NCBI GenBank assembly: GCA_963769605.1 | Contig: CAVYML010000003.1 | Span: forward strand, 372,001 to 436,000 | DNA length: 64,000 nucleotides | Direction: 5' to 3' | DNA from: Fen-1254 sp963769605 | GTDB taxonomy: Bacteria; Bacteroidota; Ignavibacteria; UBA10030 | Part shown: in pieces, positions 30,383 through 39,320 of the stretch | Layout of the letters: every line of letters starts with the position of its first letter | How positions within the stretch are numbered: the stretch's first letter is position 1 | Translations under genes and position numbers: made by a program | Notes under the pieces: model-generated | Database searches by the model: none | What the model was told of the DNA's origin: nothing | The model's input: only the letters and a program-made list of their open reading frames with translations

Positions 30383-32698
30383 ATGGTGCGCAAACAGGAA
30401 GCTCTCGATTATCATTCTCTCGGACGACGGGGGAAAATAGAGGTCGTTTCATCAAAGCCGTGTCAGACACAGCGTGATTTGTCGCTTGCATATACGCCGG
30501 GTGTCGCGGAACCATGTCTCGAAATTTATGCCAATCCGGATGACGCATATAAATATACGTCAAAAGGAAATCTTGTCGGTGTCGTCTCCAACGGAACGGC
30601 AGTGCTCGGACTCGGCGATATCGGCGCTCTTGCGGGAAAACCGGTCATGGAAGGTAAGGGAGTTCTCTTCAAACGTTTCGCGGATATCGATGTCTTCGAT
30701 ATCGAATTGAATACGCATAATCCGGACGAAATTATCAAGGCGGTGCAATTGCTCGAACCGACATTCGGCGGCATCAACCTGGAAGACATCAAAGCGCCCG
30801 AATGTTTCTATATCGAAGAAGCGCTGAAAAAAACCATGAACATACCGGTCTTTCACGACGACCAGCACGGGACAGCCATCATCAGCGGGGCTGCCTTGTT
30901 GAACGCGCTGGAAATTCAGGGAAAGAAAATTAATGCGGTAAAAGTCGTTTTCAGCGGAGCCGGCGCTGCCGGTATAGCTTGCGCTCGATTATACGAAAAA
31001 CTCGGCGTGGAGCACAGGAATATATTCATGGTTGATACAAAAGGAGTGGTGTACAAAGGCAGAAAAGAAGGAATGAATTCGTACAAAGAATATTTTGCAT
31101 CCGAAACGGAAGCGCGGACACTTGCCGATATCATGAAAGGGGCGGATGTTTTCTGCGGCGTTTCGACAAAGGGAATTTTAACGAAGGAGATAATCCGCAC
31201 GATGGCGGACAAACCGATCGTGTTTGCTATGGCCAATCCCGATCCCGAGATCACATATCCGGAAGCCGTTTCCGCCAGGGACGATATTATCATGGCTACC
31301 GGCCGTTCCGATTATTCGAATCAGGTGAACAACGTGCTCGGATTTCCTTTCATCTTCCGGGGCGCTTTAGATGTACGGGCTACGACGATCAATGACGAAA
31401 TGAAAATTGCAGCGTCGAATGCGCTGGCAAAATTAGCAAAGGAAGATGTTCCCGATTCTGTTTTGAAAGCATACAACGTCAAGGGTATCGAGTTCGGCAG
31501 GGAATATATCATTCCGAAGCCGTTCGACCCGCGCGTACTGTTTCACGAGACAATAGCTGTAGCAAAAACCGCAATGGAAACCGGTGTTGCGCGGACACCG
31601 CTGAAAGATTTTGAAGCATACCGGGACAGCTTAGAAGCGCGTCTCGGCAAATCGCGCGAAGTGATGCGCTTCTTCATTCATAAAGCGAAGAGTGACCCAA
31701 AGCGGATCGTTTTTCCGGAAGGAGACGAAGATAAAGTCCTGCGCGCGGCGCAAATCCTGTTGGACGAAGGAATCGCAAAGCCCGTTCTCCTCGGCAGCTT
31801 AAGTTCGATGCAGAGGCGTATTAAAGAACTCGGTCTCGACCTGGCCGGTGCGGAATTTTTCCGGCCGCGGGAATACCCGCGCCTGTCGGAATACGTGAAT
31901 TCGCTGTACGAAATGCGCAAAAGAAAAGGTATGACCGTTGCCACCGCACAGCATACGCTTCGCTTTGATTACGATGTCTTCGGCATGATGATGGTTGAGA
32001 TGGGAGATGCGTCCGGCTTGATTTCCGGTCTGACACGACCGTATCCGGAAACAATTCGTCCTGCACTGCAGATTATCGGCAAGCGGTACGGTGTGAACAG
32101 AATTGCGGGCATGTATATGATGATCTTTAAAAATCGAACCATCCTGATAGCCGATGCAACAGTCAATATTGAGCCGTCGGCAGAGGATCTTGCCGAAATT
32201 GCGCTGCTCACGGCTGAGAAAGCGGTGTATCTCAATATCGAACCGAAAGTCGCTTTGTTGTCGTTCAGCAACTTCGGAAGCACGCAGCATCCGATGACCG
32301 AAAAAGTTCGCCGGGCGGTGGAAATCATAAAAAAGAAAGCGCCGAATCTTACGGTTGACGGCGAGATGATGGCGGATACCGCCGTAAGTCCGGATATAGC
32401 AAACGAATTATATCCAATGAGCGCTATCAAAGGAGATGCGAATGTGCTGATCTTCCCGGGACTTGCTTCTGCGAACGTTGCGTACAAACTTCTGGCAAAA
32501 CTTGCCGGCGCTACTCCGGTCGGTCCACTGCTGCTCGGTATCCGAAGGCCGGTCTACCTTATGGCTCCAGGTTCCGATGTAAATGAAATTGTGAACATTA
32601 CAGCGCTGGCCGTTTCCGAAGCACAGCGTATCGAAGCCAATCCGCCTTCATCTCCGGATGAAATGTTAAAAGAAAAGTTATTGGTGAATGGGAAATAG
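30383..32698 (+). CDS. maeB: NADP-dependent malic enzyme with phosphotransacetylase-like domain
   Basis: 771 residues. The malic enzyme part (residues 1-430) shows SLAYTPGVAEPC, FADIDVFDIEL, FGGINLEDIKAPECF and FHDDQHGTAII, followed by the NAD(P)-binding VVFSGAGAAGIACARL. The C-terminal part (about 435-765) is a phosphate acetyltransferase domain (RIVFPEGDEDKVLRAA; LLSFSNFGSTQHP) that in MaeB-type enzymes is regulatory. It decarboxylates malate to pyruvate with NADPH formation. Length and order match the family. A GGAGG site lies 7 bases before the ATG. Confidence 0.93.
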   Translation: MVRKQEALDYHSLGRRGKIEVVSSKPCQTQRDLSLAYTPGVAEPCLEIYANPDDAYKYTSKGNLVGVVSNGTAVLGLGDIGALAGKPVMEGKGVLFKRFADIDVFDIELNTHNPDEIIKAVQLLEPTFGGINLEDIKAPECFYIEEALKKTMNIPVFHDDQHGTAIISGAALLNALEIQGKKINAVKVVFSGAGAAGIACARLYEKLGVEHRNIFMVDTKGVVYKGRKEGMNSYKEYFASETEARTLADIMKGADVFCGVSTKGILTKEIIRTMADKPIVFAMANPDPEITYPEAVSARDDIIMATGRSDYSNQVNNVLGFPFIFRGALDVRATTINDEMKIAASNALAKLAKEDVPDSVLKAYNVKGIEFGREYIIPKPFDPRVLFHETIAVAKTAMETGVARTPLKDFEAYRDSLEARLGKSREVMRFFIHKAKSDPKRIVFPEGDEDKVLRAAQILLDEGIAKPVLLGSLSSMQRRIKELGLDLAGAEFFRPREYPRLSEYVNSLYEMRKRKGMTVATAQHTLRFDYDVFGMMMVEMGDASGLISGLTRPYPETIRPALQIIGKRYGVNRIAGMYMMIFKNRTILIADATVNIEPSAEDLAEIALLTAEKAVYLNIEPKVALLSFSNFGSTQHPMTEKVRRAVEIIKKKAPNLTVDGEMMADTAVSPDIANELYPMSAIKGDANVLIFPGLASANVAYKLLAKLAGATPVGPLLLGIRRPVYLMAPGSDVNEIVNITALAVSEAQRIEANPPSSPDEMLKEKLLVNGK

Positions 32699-32869
32699 GA
32701 AATTGTGAATTGTAAACTGTAAACGGTGAACTGTAAATGGTGAATGGTGAACTGTAAACGGTGAACTGCAAACTGTAAACTGAGAACTGATGAACCGATA
32801 AACCGATAAATCGATGAACCGATAAACCGACAAACCGATGAACTGATGAACCGACGAACCGACGAACCG
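32699..32869. repeat. Degenerate 9-10-base tandem repeats abutting rhaD
   Basis: First GTAAACTGTAAACGGTGAACT-type units, then AACCGATGAACCGATAAACCGA-type units, running into the start codon of the next gene. Translated, the last units read NRRTDEP. Confidence 0.75.
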
Positions 32870-33664
32870 ATGAACTTATTTAAAAAAAACATTAAAGACA
32901 TCTCTGCTGTTGCGCGAATTTTATGGGAGCGGGGATGGGCGGAAAGCAGCGCAGGAAACATATCGGTCGATATAACGGGATCGCACAAGCTTCCCAAAAG
33001 CAGACTTCGGAAGAATCGATTTTCGCGCATGGATCCGTCATATCCGGAATTGAAGAATTCTCTTTTTTTGGTGACCGGCACCGGCACGCGCATGCGGGAT
33101 ATTGCGGAGAGACCGTTAGAAACACTGCTCCTGCTATCTATCGACGAAGAGGGAAGCGGGTATTATCGCATTCAGGATGATTGCGTAAGAAAAGATATTC
33201 TTCCGACTTCGGAATTGCTGACGCATTTTGCTCTTCATAATATCCTTCGTCAAAGAAAATCGCCTGCCCGCGCTCTTCTTCATGCGCATCCGACGGAGCT
33301 CATTGCTTTAATGCATACTCCTGAAGGCAGCGATGAACGGAAGTTAAATAATGTCCTTTATAAAATGTATCCGGAGGCATCGGTGGTTAGCCCTTACGGG
33401 GCAGCACTCATCCCGTATGATATGACGGGAAGCGGCGAATTAGCAGCCAAAACACTTATGGGTTTTCATTCAGATTGTCTCATTCTATGGGAAAAACACG
33501 GTTGTTTGGCCGCGAGTGTGGATATTCAGACCGCATTTGATATTGTCGATGTCATGAATAAATCGGCGCAGCTTTTCCTGCTTTGCCGCAGCGCCGGATT
33601 TGAGCCATCAGGATTATCTGAGACACAGATCACAGCATTACAGGAAAAATATCGAAATCATTAA
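32870..33664 (+). CDS. rhaD: Rhamnulose-1-phosphate aldolase-like class II aldolase
   Basis: About 264 residues. ERGWAESSAGNISVDI (GN motif), TGTGTRMRDI, LLHAHPTELIALMH (zinc-binding HxH) and WEKHGCLA (third His) are those of the class II aldolase/adducin fold. The overall length and the long insertion between the motifs fit RhaD, which splits L-rhamnulose-1-phosphate into DHAP and lactaldehyde. ATG at 32870 is chosen; an in-frame ATG at 32846 lies inside the repeat tract. Neither has a clear ribosome binding site. No other rhamnose genes are adjacent, so the substrate is inferred. Confidence 0.75.
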   Translation: MNLFKKNIKDISAVARILWERGWAESSAGNISVDITGSHKLPKSRLRKNRFSRMDPSYPELKNSLFLVTGTGTRMRDIAERPLETLLLLSIDEEGSGYYRIQDDCVRKDILPTSELLTHFALHNILRQRKSPARALLHAHPTELIALMHTPEGSDERKLNNVLYKMYPEASVVSPYGAALIPYDMTGSGELAAKTLMGFHSDCLILWEKHGCLAASVDIQTAFDIVDVMNKSAQLFLLCRSAGFEPSGLSETQITALQEKYRNH

Positions 33665-33771
33665 AGATGGACAAAAGCACAAAATTCTATACAAAAGCAG
33701 AAAGTTCGATATTTCCCTTGCAGGATAAAAGGAAGAATTGTAACTTTCCCAATAAGAATGCGGGATGATCG

Positions 33772-34167
33772 ATGATAATTAAAAAGCTTAAGCTCTGCTT
33801 GTTAGAAGATAAATTCTGTTATAGCAAACTTCCACAGTTTGCAGAACTACCTTCCGTTTTTGCCAAAGGCGAAATGTGTTTCGTCATGCGGACGGATGAC
33901 GAGTTAACGGTCATCTCGCCGGAGTTTATGGCTCCCAATAATGTGCAGGAGGAAATCGGATTCCGAAGCATTCGCATTGCGACGGAGATTAATTTTACCG
34001 AAGCAGGCATCATCGCATCCTTAACAGATCCGCTTCAAAACGCCGGTATCGCAGTCAGGGCAGTCTCCACATTCAATACCATTTACATATTCTTTCGGGA
34101 AGAGCTTCTTGCTGAAGTTATGAAAGTGCTGCAAGAGGCCGGTCACGAATTCATAGCAGAAGAATGA
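33772..34167 (+). CDS. ACT-domain protein
   Basis: 131 residues containing two ACT-like halves: KKLKLCLLEDKFCYSKL with SPEFMAPNNVQEEIGFRSIRI, then EAGIIASLTDPLQNAGIAVRAVSTFNTIYIFFREELLAEVMKVL. This matches the small CASTOR/YkkB-type ACT proteins that bind amino acids. It lies tail to tail with hisIE, with only 2 bases between the stop codons, so convergent transcription is likely. The ligand is unknown. Confidence 0.78.
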   Translation: MIIKKLKLCLLEDKFCYSKLPQFAELPSVFAKGEMCFVMRTDDELTVISPEFMAPNNVQEEIGFRSIRIATEINFTEAGIIASLTDPLQNAGIAVRAVSTFNTIYIFFREELLAEVMKVLQEAGHEFIAEE

Positions 34168-34169
34168 TT

Positions 34170-34772
34170 TTACTTCATCCTCTTGCGCAGCACATCCGCA
34201 ACATCGGCGAGGGTCATGTTTTGCTGCCGAAGCAAAATGATAATATGATATAATAAATCTGCAGTTTCTTCTGCAAGTTTCGGATTGTCGTTCTGAACTG
34301 CAGCGAGGGCGGTTTCAACTCCTTCTTCGCCTACTTTTTGTGCAATGCGCGCCGTTCCGGCTGCAAAGAGTTTGGCTGTATAAGATCCTTCCGGCATATT
34401 TATTTTGCGCCCGGCAATAATGCTTTCAAGTTCCGCCAGTACGCGTGTTCCGTCCGGCAGTTTACTCTCTCCGAAGCATGTAAACGATCCGGTATGGCAA
34501 ACCGGTCCGTGCGGGTTCGCTTTAATCAACACGGCATCCGTATCGCAGTCGCTGTGTATCGAAACGACTTCCAGATAATTTCCTGAAGTTTCGCCTTTTT
34601 GCCAAAGTCTTTTTTTTGTCCTGCTCCAGAACGTGACCCTTTTTTCGTCGGACGTTTTTTGCAAAGCTTCTTTGTTCATGAAGCCCACCATGAGAACCTG
34701 TCCCGTTTGTGCATCTTGAATAACGGCGGGAACCAGCCCTCCCATTTTTTCGAAATTCAATTGTTCAGTCAT
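34170..34772 (-). CDS. hisIE: Bifunctional phosphoribosyl-AMP cyclohydrolase / phosphoribosyl-ATP pyrophosphatase
   Basis: 200 residues. The HisI half has TFWSRTKKRLWQKGETSGN, DCDTDAVLI and CHTGSFTCF (zinc-binding Cys/His). The HisE half has KVGEEGVETALA and EETADLLYHIIILL. It performs steps 2 and 3 of histidine synthesis. Last gene of the operon; its start overlaps hisF by 4 bases. Confidence 0.96.
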   Translation of the reverse strand: MTEQLNFEKMGGLVPAVIQDAQTGQVLMVGFMNKEALQKTSDEKRVTFWSRTKKRLWQKGETSGNYLEVVSIHSDCDTDAVLIKANPHGPVCHTGSFTCFGESKLPDGTRVLAELESIIAGRKINMPEGSYTAKLFAAGTARIAQKVGEEGVETALAAVQNDNPKLAEETADLLYHIIILLRQQNMTLADVADVLRKRMK

Positions 34773-35524
34773 AGCCGTACCGGAATATTGTTTAATCGGA
34801 GATATTGTTTCAGCTCTTTTATTTCGATTGTTCTATAGTGAAAAATACTTGCCGCAAGAACGGCGTCGGCGCGGCCGATCGTAATGGCGTCCAGAAGATG
34901 TTCCACTCTTCCCGCTCCGCCGGAAGCGATGACCGGCACTGAAATTATTTGCGACAATTTTAGTAACAGTTCCGTATCATATCCGCTTGTCGTTCCATCT
35001 CTGTCCATCGAAGTGACGAGCAGTTCGCCTGCTCCGCGTTTGACTGCTTCGGCAGCCCATGAGAGCGCATCGAGTCCCGTCGATTCTGTTCCTGCCTTTG
35101 TCCAGACCGTCCATCCTGTGCCGGAGCGCTTGACGTCGATAGCTACAACGACCGATTGCGCACCAACCTGTCTGCTCGCTTCGTCAATAAATTGCGGACG
35201 TCCGAGAGGGGCAGAGTTCAGCGATACCTTGTCGGCTCCGGCATCCAATGCGCGTGAAATATCTTCGACCGTGCCGATGCCGCCTCCAACGGTAAACGGA
35301 ATCTGAATCGCTTCAGCGACCCGTTCAACCATGGTCAGAAAAGTTTTTCGTCCCTCGAGGGTTGCGCTTATATCGAGGAACACTAATTCGTCTGCTCCTT
35401 CATCCGAATACCGCGCGGCAAGATCCACAGGGTCTCCTGCATCGCGCAGATCGAGGAAATTCGTCCCCTTAACGGTTCTTCCGTTTTTTACATCAAGACA
35501 CGGGATAATTCGCTTGGTTAACAT
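34769..35524 (-). CDS. hisF: Imidazole glycerol phosphate synthase, cyclase subunit
   Basis: 251 residues, a (beta/alpha)8 barrel with the catalytic Asp in RIIPCLDVKNGRTVKG and the second in TSMDRDGTTSGYD. It forms imidazole glycerol phosphate and AICAR with ammonia channelled from HisH. A 104-base gap with repeats separates it from hisA. Confidence 0.97.
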   Translation of the reverse strand: MLTKRIIPCLDVKNGRTVKGTNFLDLRDAGDPVDLAARYSDEGADELVFLDISATLEGRKTFLTMVERVAEAIQIPFTVGGGIGTVEDISRALDAGADKVSLNSAPLGRPQFIDEASRQVGAQSVVVAIDVKRSGTGWTVWTKAGTESTGLDALSWAAEAVKRGAGELLVTSMDRDGTTSGYDTELLLKLSQIISVPVIASGGAGRVEHLLDAITIGRADAVLAASIFHYRTIEIKELKQYLRLNNIPVRL

Positions 35525-35628
35525 ATCTTTTAAGTTCTTGGTGCTTGGTTCGTCGTTCGTTGTTGTTTTAAAGTTGTTGAGTTAGTCGGTTAGTCTGTTT
35601 ATTAGTTTATCAGTTTACAGTTCACAGT
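35525..35628. repeat. Repeat-filled gap inside the his operon (hisA/hisF)
   Basis: TTCTTGGTGCTTGGTTCGTCGTTCGTTG, then AGTCGGTTAGTCTGTTTATTAGTTTATCAG and CAGTTCACAGTTTACAGTTTAC. These are the same unit types as in other gaps. Confidence 0.65.
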
Positions 35629-36372
35629 TTACAGTTTACTATTAGTTACTTCCTGCTCGTTGAATTTTTTAATTTCCTCAAGCGAAATCGTTCCTTCATA
35701 TATTGCTTTTCCGATGACGACACCTTGCACTTTCGATGAAAGGAGGGACGTAAGGTCTGCGGCACGGGCGATACCGCCGGATGCAATAATTGAAGCTGCC
35801 GGAAAAGACGCCGTGAGGCCTTTATAAAACTCGACATTGGGTCCCTGCAGCATGCCATCCCTGGAAATATCGGTGCAGATAAACGTTGTCGCGCCCCTCT
35901 TGATCATATCTTGCAGAAAGAATACGGGTCCACGCTGTGCATCTTCCAGCCATCCGTTGACCGCTACGGAGCCGTTTTTGACATCTACGCCGATCACAAT
36001 GCGTGTATCACCGAATTGTTGTATCCAGTATTCCGTCAGTTCCGGCGATTTCGCCGCTACACTGCCGACAATGACGCGCTGCACACCAAGTTCGATCAAG
36101 CGCCGAATGTCTTCGCTTCTCCGTATGCCGCCGCCGACCTCGATGGCGATGCCGGGAACGGAGACAACCGCACTGATCGAATCCCAGTTTACGACTTTTT
36201 TTTCCTTCGCTCCTTGCAAATCGACGATATGCAGAAAAGATATTCCTGCATTCGAAAATTTACGGGCGACTTCGGATGGGGAAGCAGGATAAACCGTCTG
36301 CCGGCTGTAATCGCCCTGCTGCAGTCGAATGCAGCGGCCTTCATAAATATCGATTGCGGGAATTGCTAACAT
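35629..36372 (-). CDS. hisA: ProFAR isomerase (1-(5-phosphoribosyl)-5-[(5-phosphoribosylamino)methylideneamino] imidazole-4-carboxamide isomerase)
   Basis: 247 residues, a barrel paralogous to HisF. AIDIYEGRCIRLQQGDYSR carries the first catalytic Asp and CTDISRDGMLQGPN the second. It catalyses the Amadori rearrangement of ProFAR. It overlaps hisH by 7 bases. Confidence 0.96.
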   Translation of the reverse strand: MLAIPAIDIYEGRCIRLQQGDYSRQTVYPASPSEVARKFSNAGISFLHIVDLQGAKEKKVVNWDSISAVVSVPGIAIEVGGGIRRSEDIRRLIELGVQRVIVGSVAAKSPELTEYWIQQFGDTRIVIGVDVKNGSVAVNGWLEDAQRGPVFFLQDMIKRGATTFICTDISRDGMLQGPNVEFYKGLTASFPAASIIASGGIARAADLTSLLSSKVQGVVIGKAIYEGTISLEEIKKFNEQEVTNSKL

Positions 36373-36959
36373 AATTCCACAAAATTTTTAAGAAGATGCA
36401 ATCCGGCTTGTCCCGATTTTTCCGGATGAAACTGAACACCGTAAAAATTATTTTTCCGTGCCGCTGAAGTAAATTTCATTCCGTATTCAGTTGTGCCGAT
36501 GGCCGCATGAACGAGCGGTGCGTAATACGAATGAACGAAGTAAAAATATTCATCGGATGCTATGCCGTTGAAGAGCGGGCTTTCTCCGGTTATGGTGACA
36601 TTGTTCCATCCCATATGCGGAACTTTCGGCGCTGCTGGTGTCCGTTGAAAATGCCGTATGGTACCACCGATCAATCCAAGACACGGCGTGTCCCGTTCGC
36701 TCGAATGATCGAATAAAACCTGCATGCCGAGGCAGATGCCGAGGAACGGGACCGTTTGTTCCTTCAGCCATAGGTCGAGCTTGACCGCGCGGAGGGAATC
36801 CATGGCGCTCCTTGCTTCTCCGACTCCGGGCAAAATAATTTTAGAAACTTTCGACAATTCTTTCCGGTCGTTCGATACAATGTGTGCAACGTTGAGACGC
36901 TTCAAGGCATTCACTACAGAGCGAATATTACCGGCTTCGTAATCTATAATTCCAATCAT
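36366..36959 (-). CDS. hisH: Imidazole glycerol phosphate synthase, glutaminase subunit
   Basis: About 197 residues. MIGIIDYEAGNIRSVVNAL opens the class I amidotransferase fold. The catalytic Cys is in FLGICLGMQVLF, and the His/Glu pair is in GVQFHPEKS. It releases ammonia from glutamine for HisF. The frame is open further upstream, but that part is the repeat tract 36963-37085, so the start at 36959 is chosen. Confidence 0.96.
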   Translation of the reverse strand: MIGIIDYEAGNIRSVVNALKRLNVAHIVSNDRKELSKVSKIILPGVGEARSAMDSLRAVKLDLWLKEQTVPFLGICLGMQVLFDHSSERDTPCLGLIGGTIRHFQRTPAAPKVPHMGWNNVTITGESPLFNGIASDEYFYFVHSYYAPLVHAAIGTTEYGMKFTSAARKNNFYGVQFHPEKSGQAGLHLLKNFVELC

Positions 36960-36962
36960 TTT

Positions 36963-37085
36963 AAGAGCAGTAAACTGTGAACTGTGAACTGTGAACTGTG
37001 AACTGTAAACTGTAAACTGTAAACTGTGAACTGTAAACTGTGAACTGTAAACCGAGAACTGATGAACTGATAAACCGACAAACCT
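36963..37085. repeat. GTGAACTGTAAACT tandem-like repeats upstream of hisH
   Basis: About a dozen 9-10-base units alternating GTAAACT and GTGAACT, then AACTGATGAACTGATAAACC. They sit inside the his operon between hisB and hisH. On the minus strand they read TTCACAGTTTACAG. Confidence 0.8.
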
Positions 37086-37181
37086 CGAACGGCAGCACTT
37101 TGAACCGAAACACGTTAACGTTTCGAACATTCTGCCTCCTGTCTCCTTAATTCTTGATTCTTAATTCTTAATTCTTGATTT

Positions 37182-38273
37182 TTATAGCTTTCCTTTCGTC
37201 GTTGGAAGTTTTGAACTGCTGTCCACTTTGCGTGCGACAGCCTGACCGAGCGAACGGGCGACTGATTTAAAAATTGCTTCGATTTTATGATGATCGTTGC
37301 GGCCGGTGACCGTAATATGCAAATTCGCGCGCAAGCCGTCCGCAAAAGCGCGAAAAAAATCTTCAACGAGTTCCGTCGGAAATTCTCCCACTCGCTCGCG
37401 CCGGAAAGCTGCTTTGAACGAGCAAAAAGGCCTGCCGCCGAGATCGAGTGCAGTTTGGGCCAGCGACTCGTCCAAAGGAGCTATGAACCCGTAACGCTTG
37501 ATGCCCCGCTTTTTACCGAGCGCCTGGCGAATCGCTTCGCCGAGCGCAATTCCGGTGTCTTCTACTGTATGATGTTCGTCGACCTCAAGATCTCCATCCA
37601 CATGGATTTTCATATCGATGCCGGAGTGGCGCGAAAGCTGTGCAAGCATGTGATCGAAAAAACCAAGCCCCGTAGAAATTTTATATTCTCCGCTCCCGTC
37701 GAGCGATACTTCAATAGAAATCTTCGTTTCATTTGTGTTCCGCTCCAGCAGCACGCTGCGTTCTTTTCCGATGATATAACGGCATGCGTTGAGAACGTTC
37801 TGCGTTTTGAAATCTGCGGCAGTCTGCACGTCTGCGCCGAGACGTATAGCTTTGCAGCCGATTGCATGCGCCAGTTCAATGTCCGTTTCCCGATCCCCAA
37901 TGACATATGAATGTGCAAGGTCGATTTTTGTCGTACGGAGGTATTCAGCTAAAAAGCCGATTTTCGGTTTTCGGCATTCGCATTGTTCCTGCACATTATG
38001 GGGGCACATAAATATTTTCGAAAAATGAATTCCCTCTCCTGCGAAAAAATTCAGCATTCTGCTCTGCACCAGATCGTAGGCGGCTTGCGGATAACGCTCC
38101 GTCCCGAGGTTATCCTGATTTGTTACGATAACGAGTTCATATTCCGCGGCCGTCAGGAGCTGCAGCCCCTGAACGATGCCGGGAACGAATTCAAGCTTTT
38201 CCAGCGAATCGACCTGTTCATCGGGAGGTTCGACGATCAGCGTTCCGTCCCGGTCGAGAAAAACCACGTTCAT
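37182..38273 (-). CDS. hisB: Bifunctional histidinol-phosphatase / imidazoleglycerol-phosphate dehydratase
   Basis: About 363 residues. The N-terminal HAD phosphatase starts MNVVFLDRDGTLIVEPP (DxDGT), with a zinc loop CPHNVQEQCECRKP and a VIGDRETDIELA motif. The dehydratase begins at about residue 170 (RNTNETKISIEVSLDGSG), with the metal-binding histidine motifs DEHHTVEDTGIALG and GRNDHHKIEAIFK. The fused form is typical of gammaproteobacteria and many Bacteroidota. The start overlaps hisC by 4 bases (ATGA). Confidence 0.95.
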   Translation of the reverse strand: MNVVFLDRDGTLIVEPPDEQVDSLEKLEFVPGIVQGLQLLTAAEYELVIVTNQDNLGTERYPQAAYDLVQSRMLNFFAGEGIHFSKIFMCPHNVQEQCECRKPKIGFLAEYLRTTKIDLAHSYVIGDRETDIELAHAIGCKAIRLGADVQTAADFKTQNVLNACRYIIGKERSVLLERNTNETKISIEVSLDGSGEYKISTGLGFFDHMLAQLSRHSGIDMKIHVDGDLEVDEHHTVEDTGIALGEAIRQALGKKRGIKRYGFIAPLDESLAQTALDLGGRPFCSFKAAFRRERVGEFPTELVEDFFRAFADGLRANLHITVTGRNDHHKIEAIFKSVARSLGQAVARKVDSSSKLPTTKGKL

Positions 38274-39316
38274 CTGAAGATCTCCTTCCATGTGCTTATA
38301 AGAGCTTCGTTTTCTTCGTGCGTGCCGACGGTGATGCGGAGACAATTGTTTAAAAGCGGCTCCGTACTGCGATTCCGCACGATGATATTTTTTTCAGCAA
38401 GAGCGGAATAGATTTCTGCAGCGCCGGTACAGCGGACAAGAAGAAAGTTCGCATCGGAAGGATACACATTCCGCACACGGGGCAAAATTGCAATCTGTCC
38501 GGCCAGCCATTTCCGTTCTTTAAGTATGCCGGCGAGCGTTGTTTGCATCAGTTGTAGATTTCCCAGCGCCATGAACGCAGCGGCGCCGGTCAGGGCATTG
38601 ATATTGTACGGCGCTTTGACCTTCATCATATATGAAATAATGTTTTGAGCGGCAAAACAAAACCCAAGACGCACGCCTGCGAGTCCCCATGCTTTGGAAA
38701 GGGTCCGCATAACGATGAGATTCGGAATTTTTTCTATATGAACCGCCAGCGATGGTGTGCCGGCAAAATCGAAATAGGCTTCGTCCACAACCACAATGCT
38801 GTTCAGCGTGCACAGTTCCAGAATGTCTTCCGTCCGGAGGATGTTTGCCGTCGGATTGTTGGGGGAGCAGCAAAAAATAATTTTTACAGAAGTGTCGAAT
38901 GCTTTCTTTGTCTCCGGAACGTCGATCTGAAAATCTTTTGTGAGCAGGCAGGAACGGATTTTTGCATTTTGAATGGAGGCGGCGACGCGGTACATGCCGT
39001 AGGTCGGTTCCAGAAGAAGAACGGAATCCCGTTCCGGTTCACAGAAGATACGTATAAGTATGTCGATTACTTCGTCGGAACCGACGCCGACAAAAATATT
39101 TTCCGCGGGGATGCCGTTAAGTTCGGAAAGCCGGCTGCGCAGAGCTCGTTGATACGGATCCGGATAGCGGTTTAAAGCGGGCGTGACGCCGGGCAGTGTG
39201 CTGCCGAATGAATTTTCATTGGCATCAAGCAGAATGCCGGACAAAAAATCCTGCCGTGCAGAATGATACGGCTTGAGCGCGCGAATATTCGGTCGAACGA
39301 GAGAATCTGTATCCAT
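38270..39316 (-). CDS. hisC: Histidinol-phosphate aminotransferase
   Basis: 348 residues, a class I/II PLP aminotransferase. LDANENSFGS, SPNNPTANIL, VVDEAYFDF and RTLSKAWGLAGVRLGF (Schiff-base Lys in SKAWG) are diagnostic. It converts imidazole acetol phosphate to histidinol phosphate. It starts 4 bases after hisD ends. Confidence 0.95.
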   Translation of the reverse strand: MDTDSLVRPNIRALKPYHSARQDFLSGILLDANENSFGSTLPGVTPALNRYPDPYQRALRSRLSELNGIPAENIFVGVGSDEVIDILIRIFCEPERDSVLLLEPTYGMYRVAASIQNAKIRSCLLTKDFQIDVPETKKAFDTSVKIIFCCSPNNPTANILRTEDILELCTLNSIVVVDEAYFDFAGTPSLAVHIEKIPNLIVMRTLSKAWGLAGVRLGFCFAAQNIISYMMKVKAPYNINALTGAAAFMALGNLQLMQTTLAGILKERKWLAGQIAILPRVRNVYPSDANFLLVRCTGAAEIYSALAEKNIIVRNRSTEPLLNNCLRITVGTHEENEALISTWKEIFR

Positions 39317-39320
39317 ACCA

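Noticed and set aside
36963..37085. Possible CRISPR array or minisatellite
   Set aside because: Units are 7-10 bases with no unique spacers, so it is simple repeat and not CRISPR. No cas genes are present.
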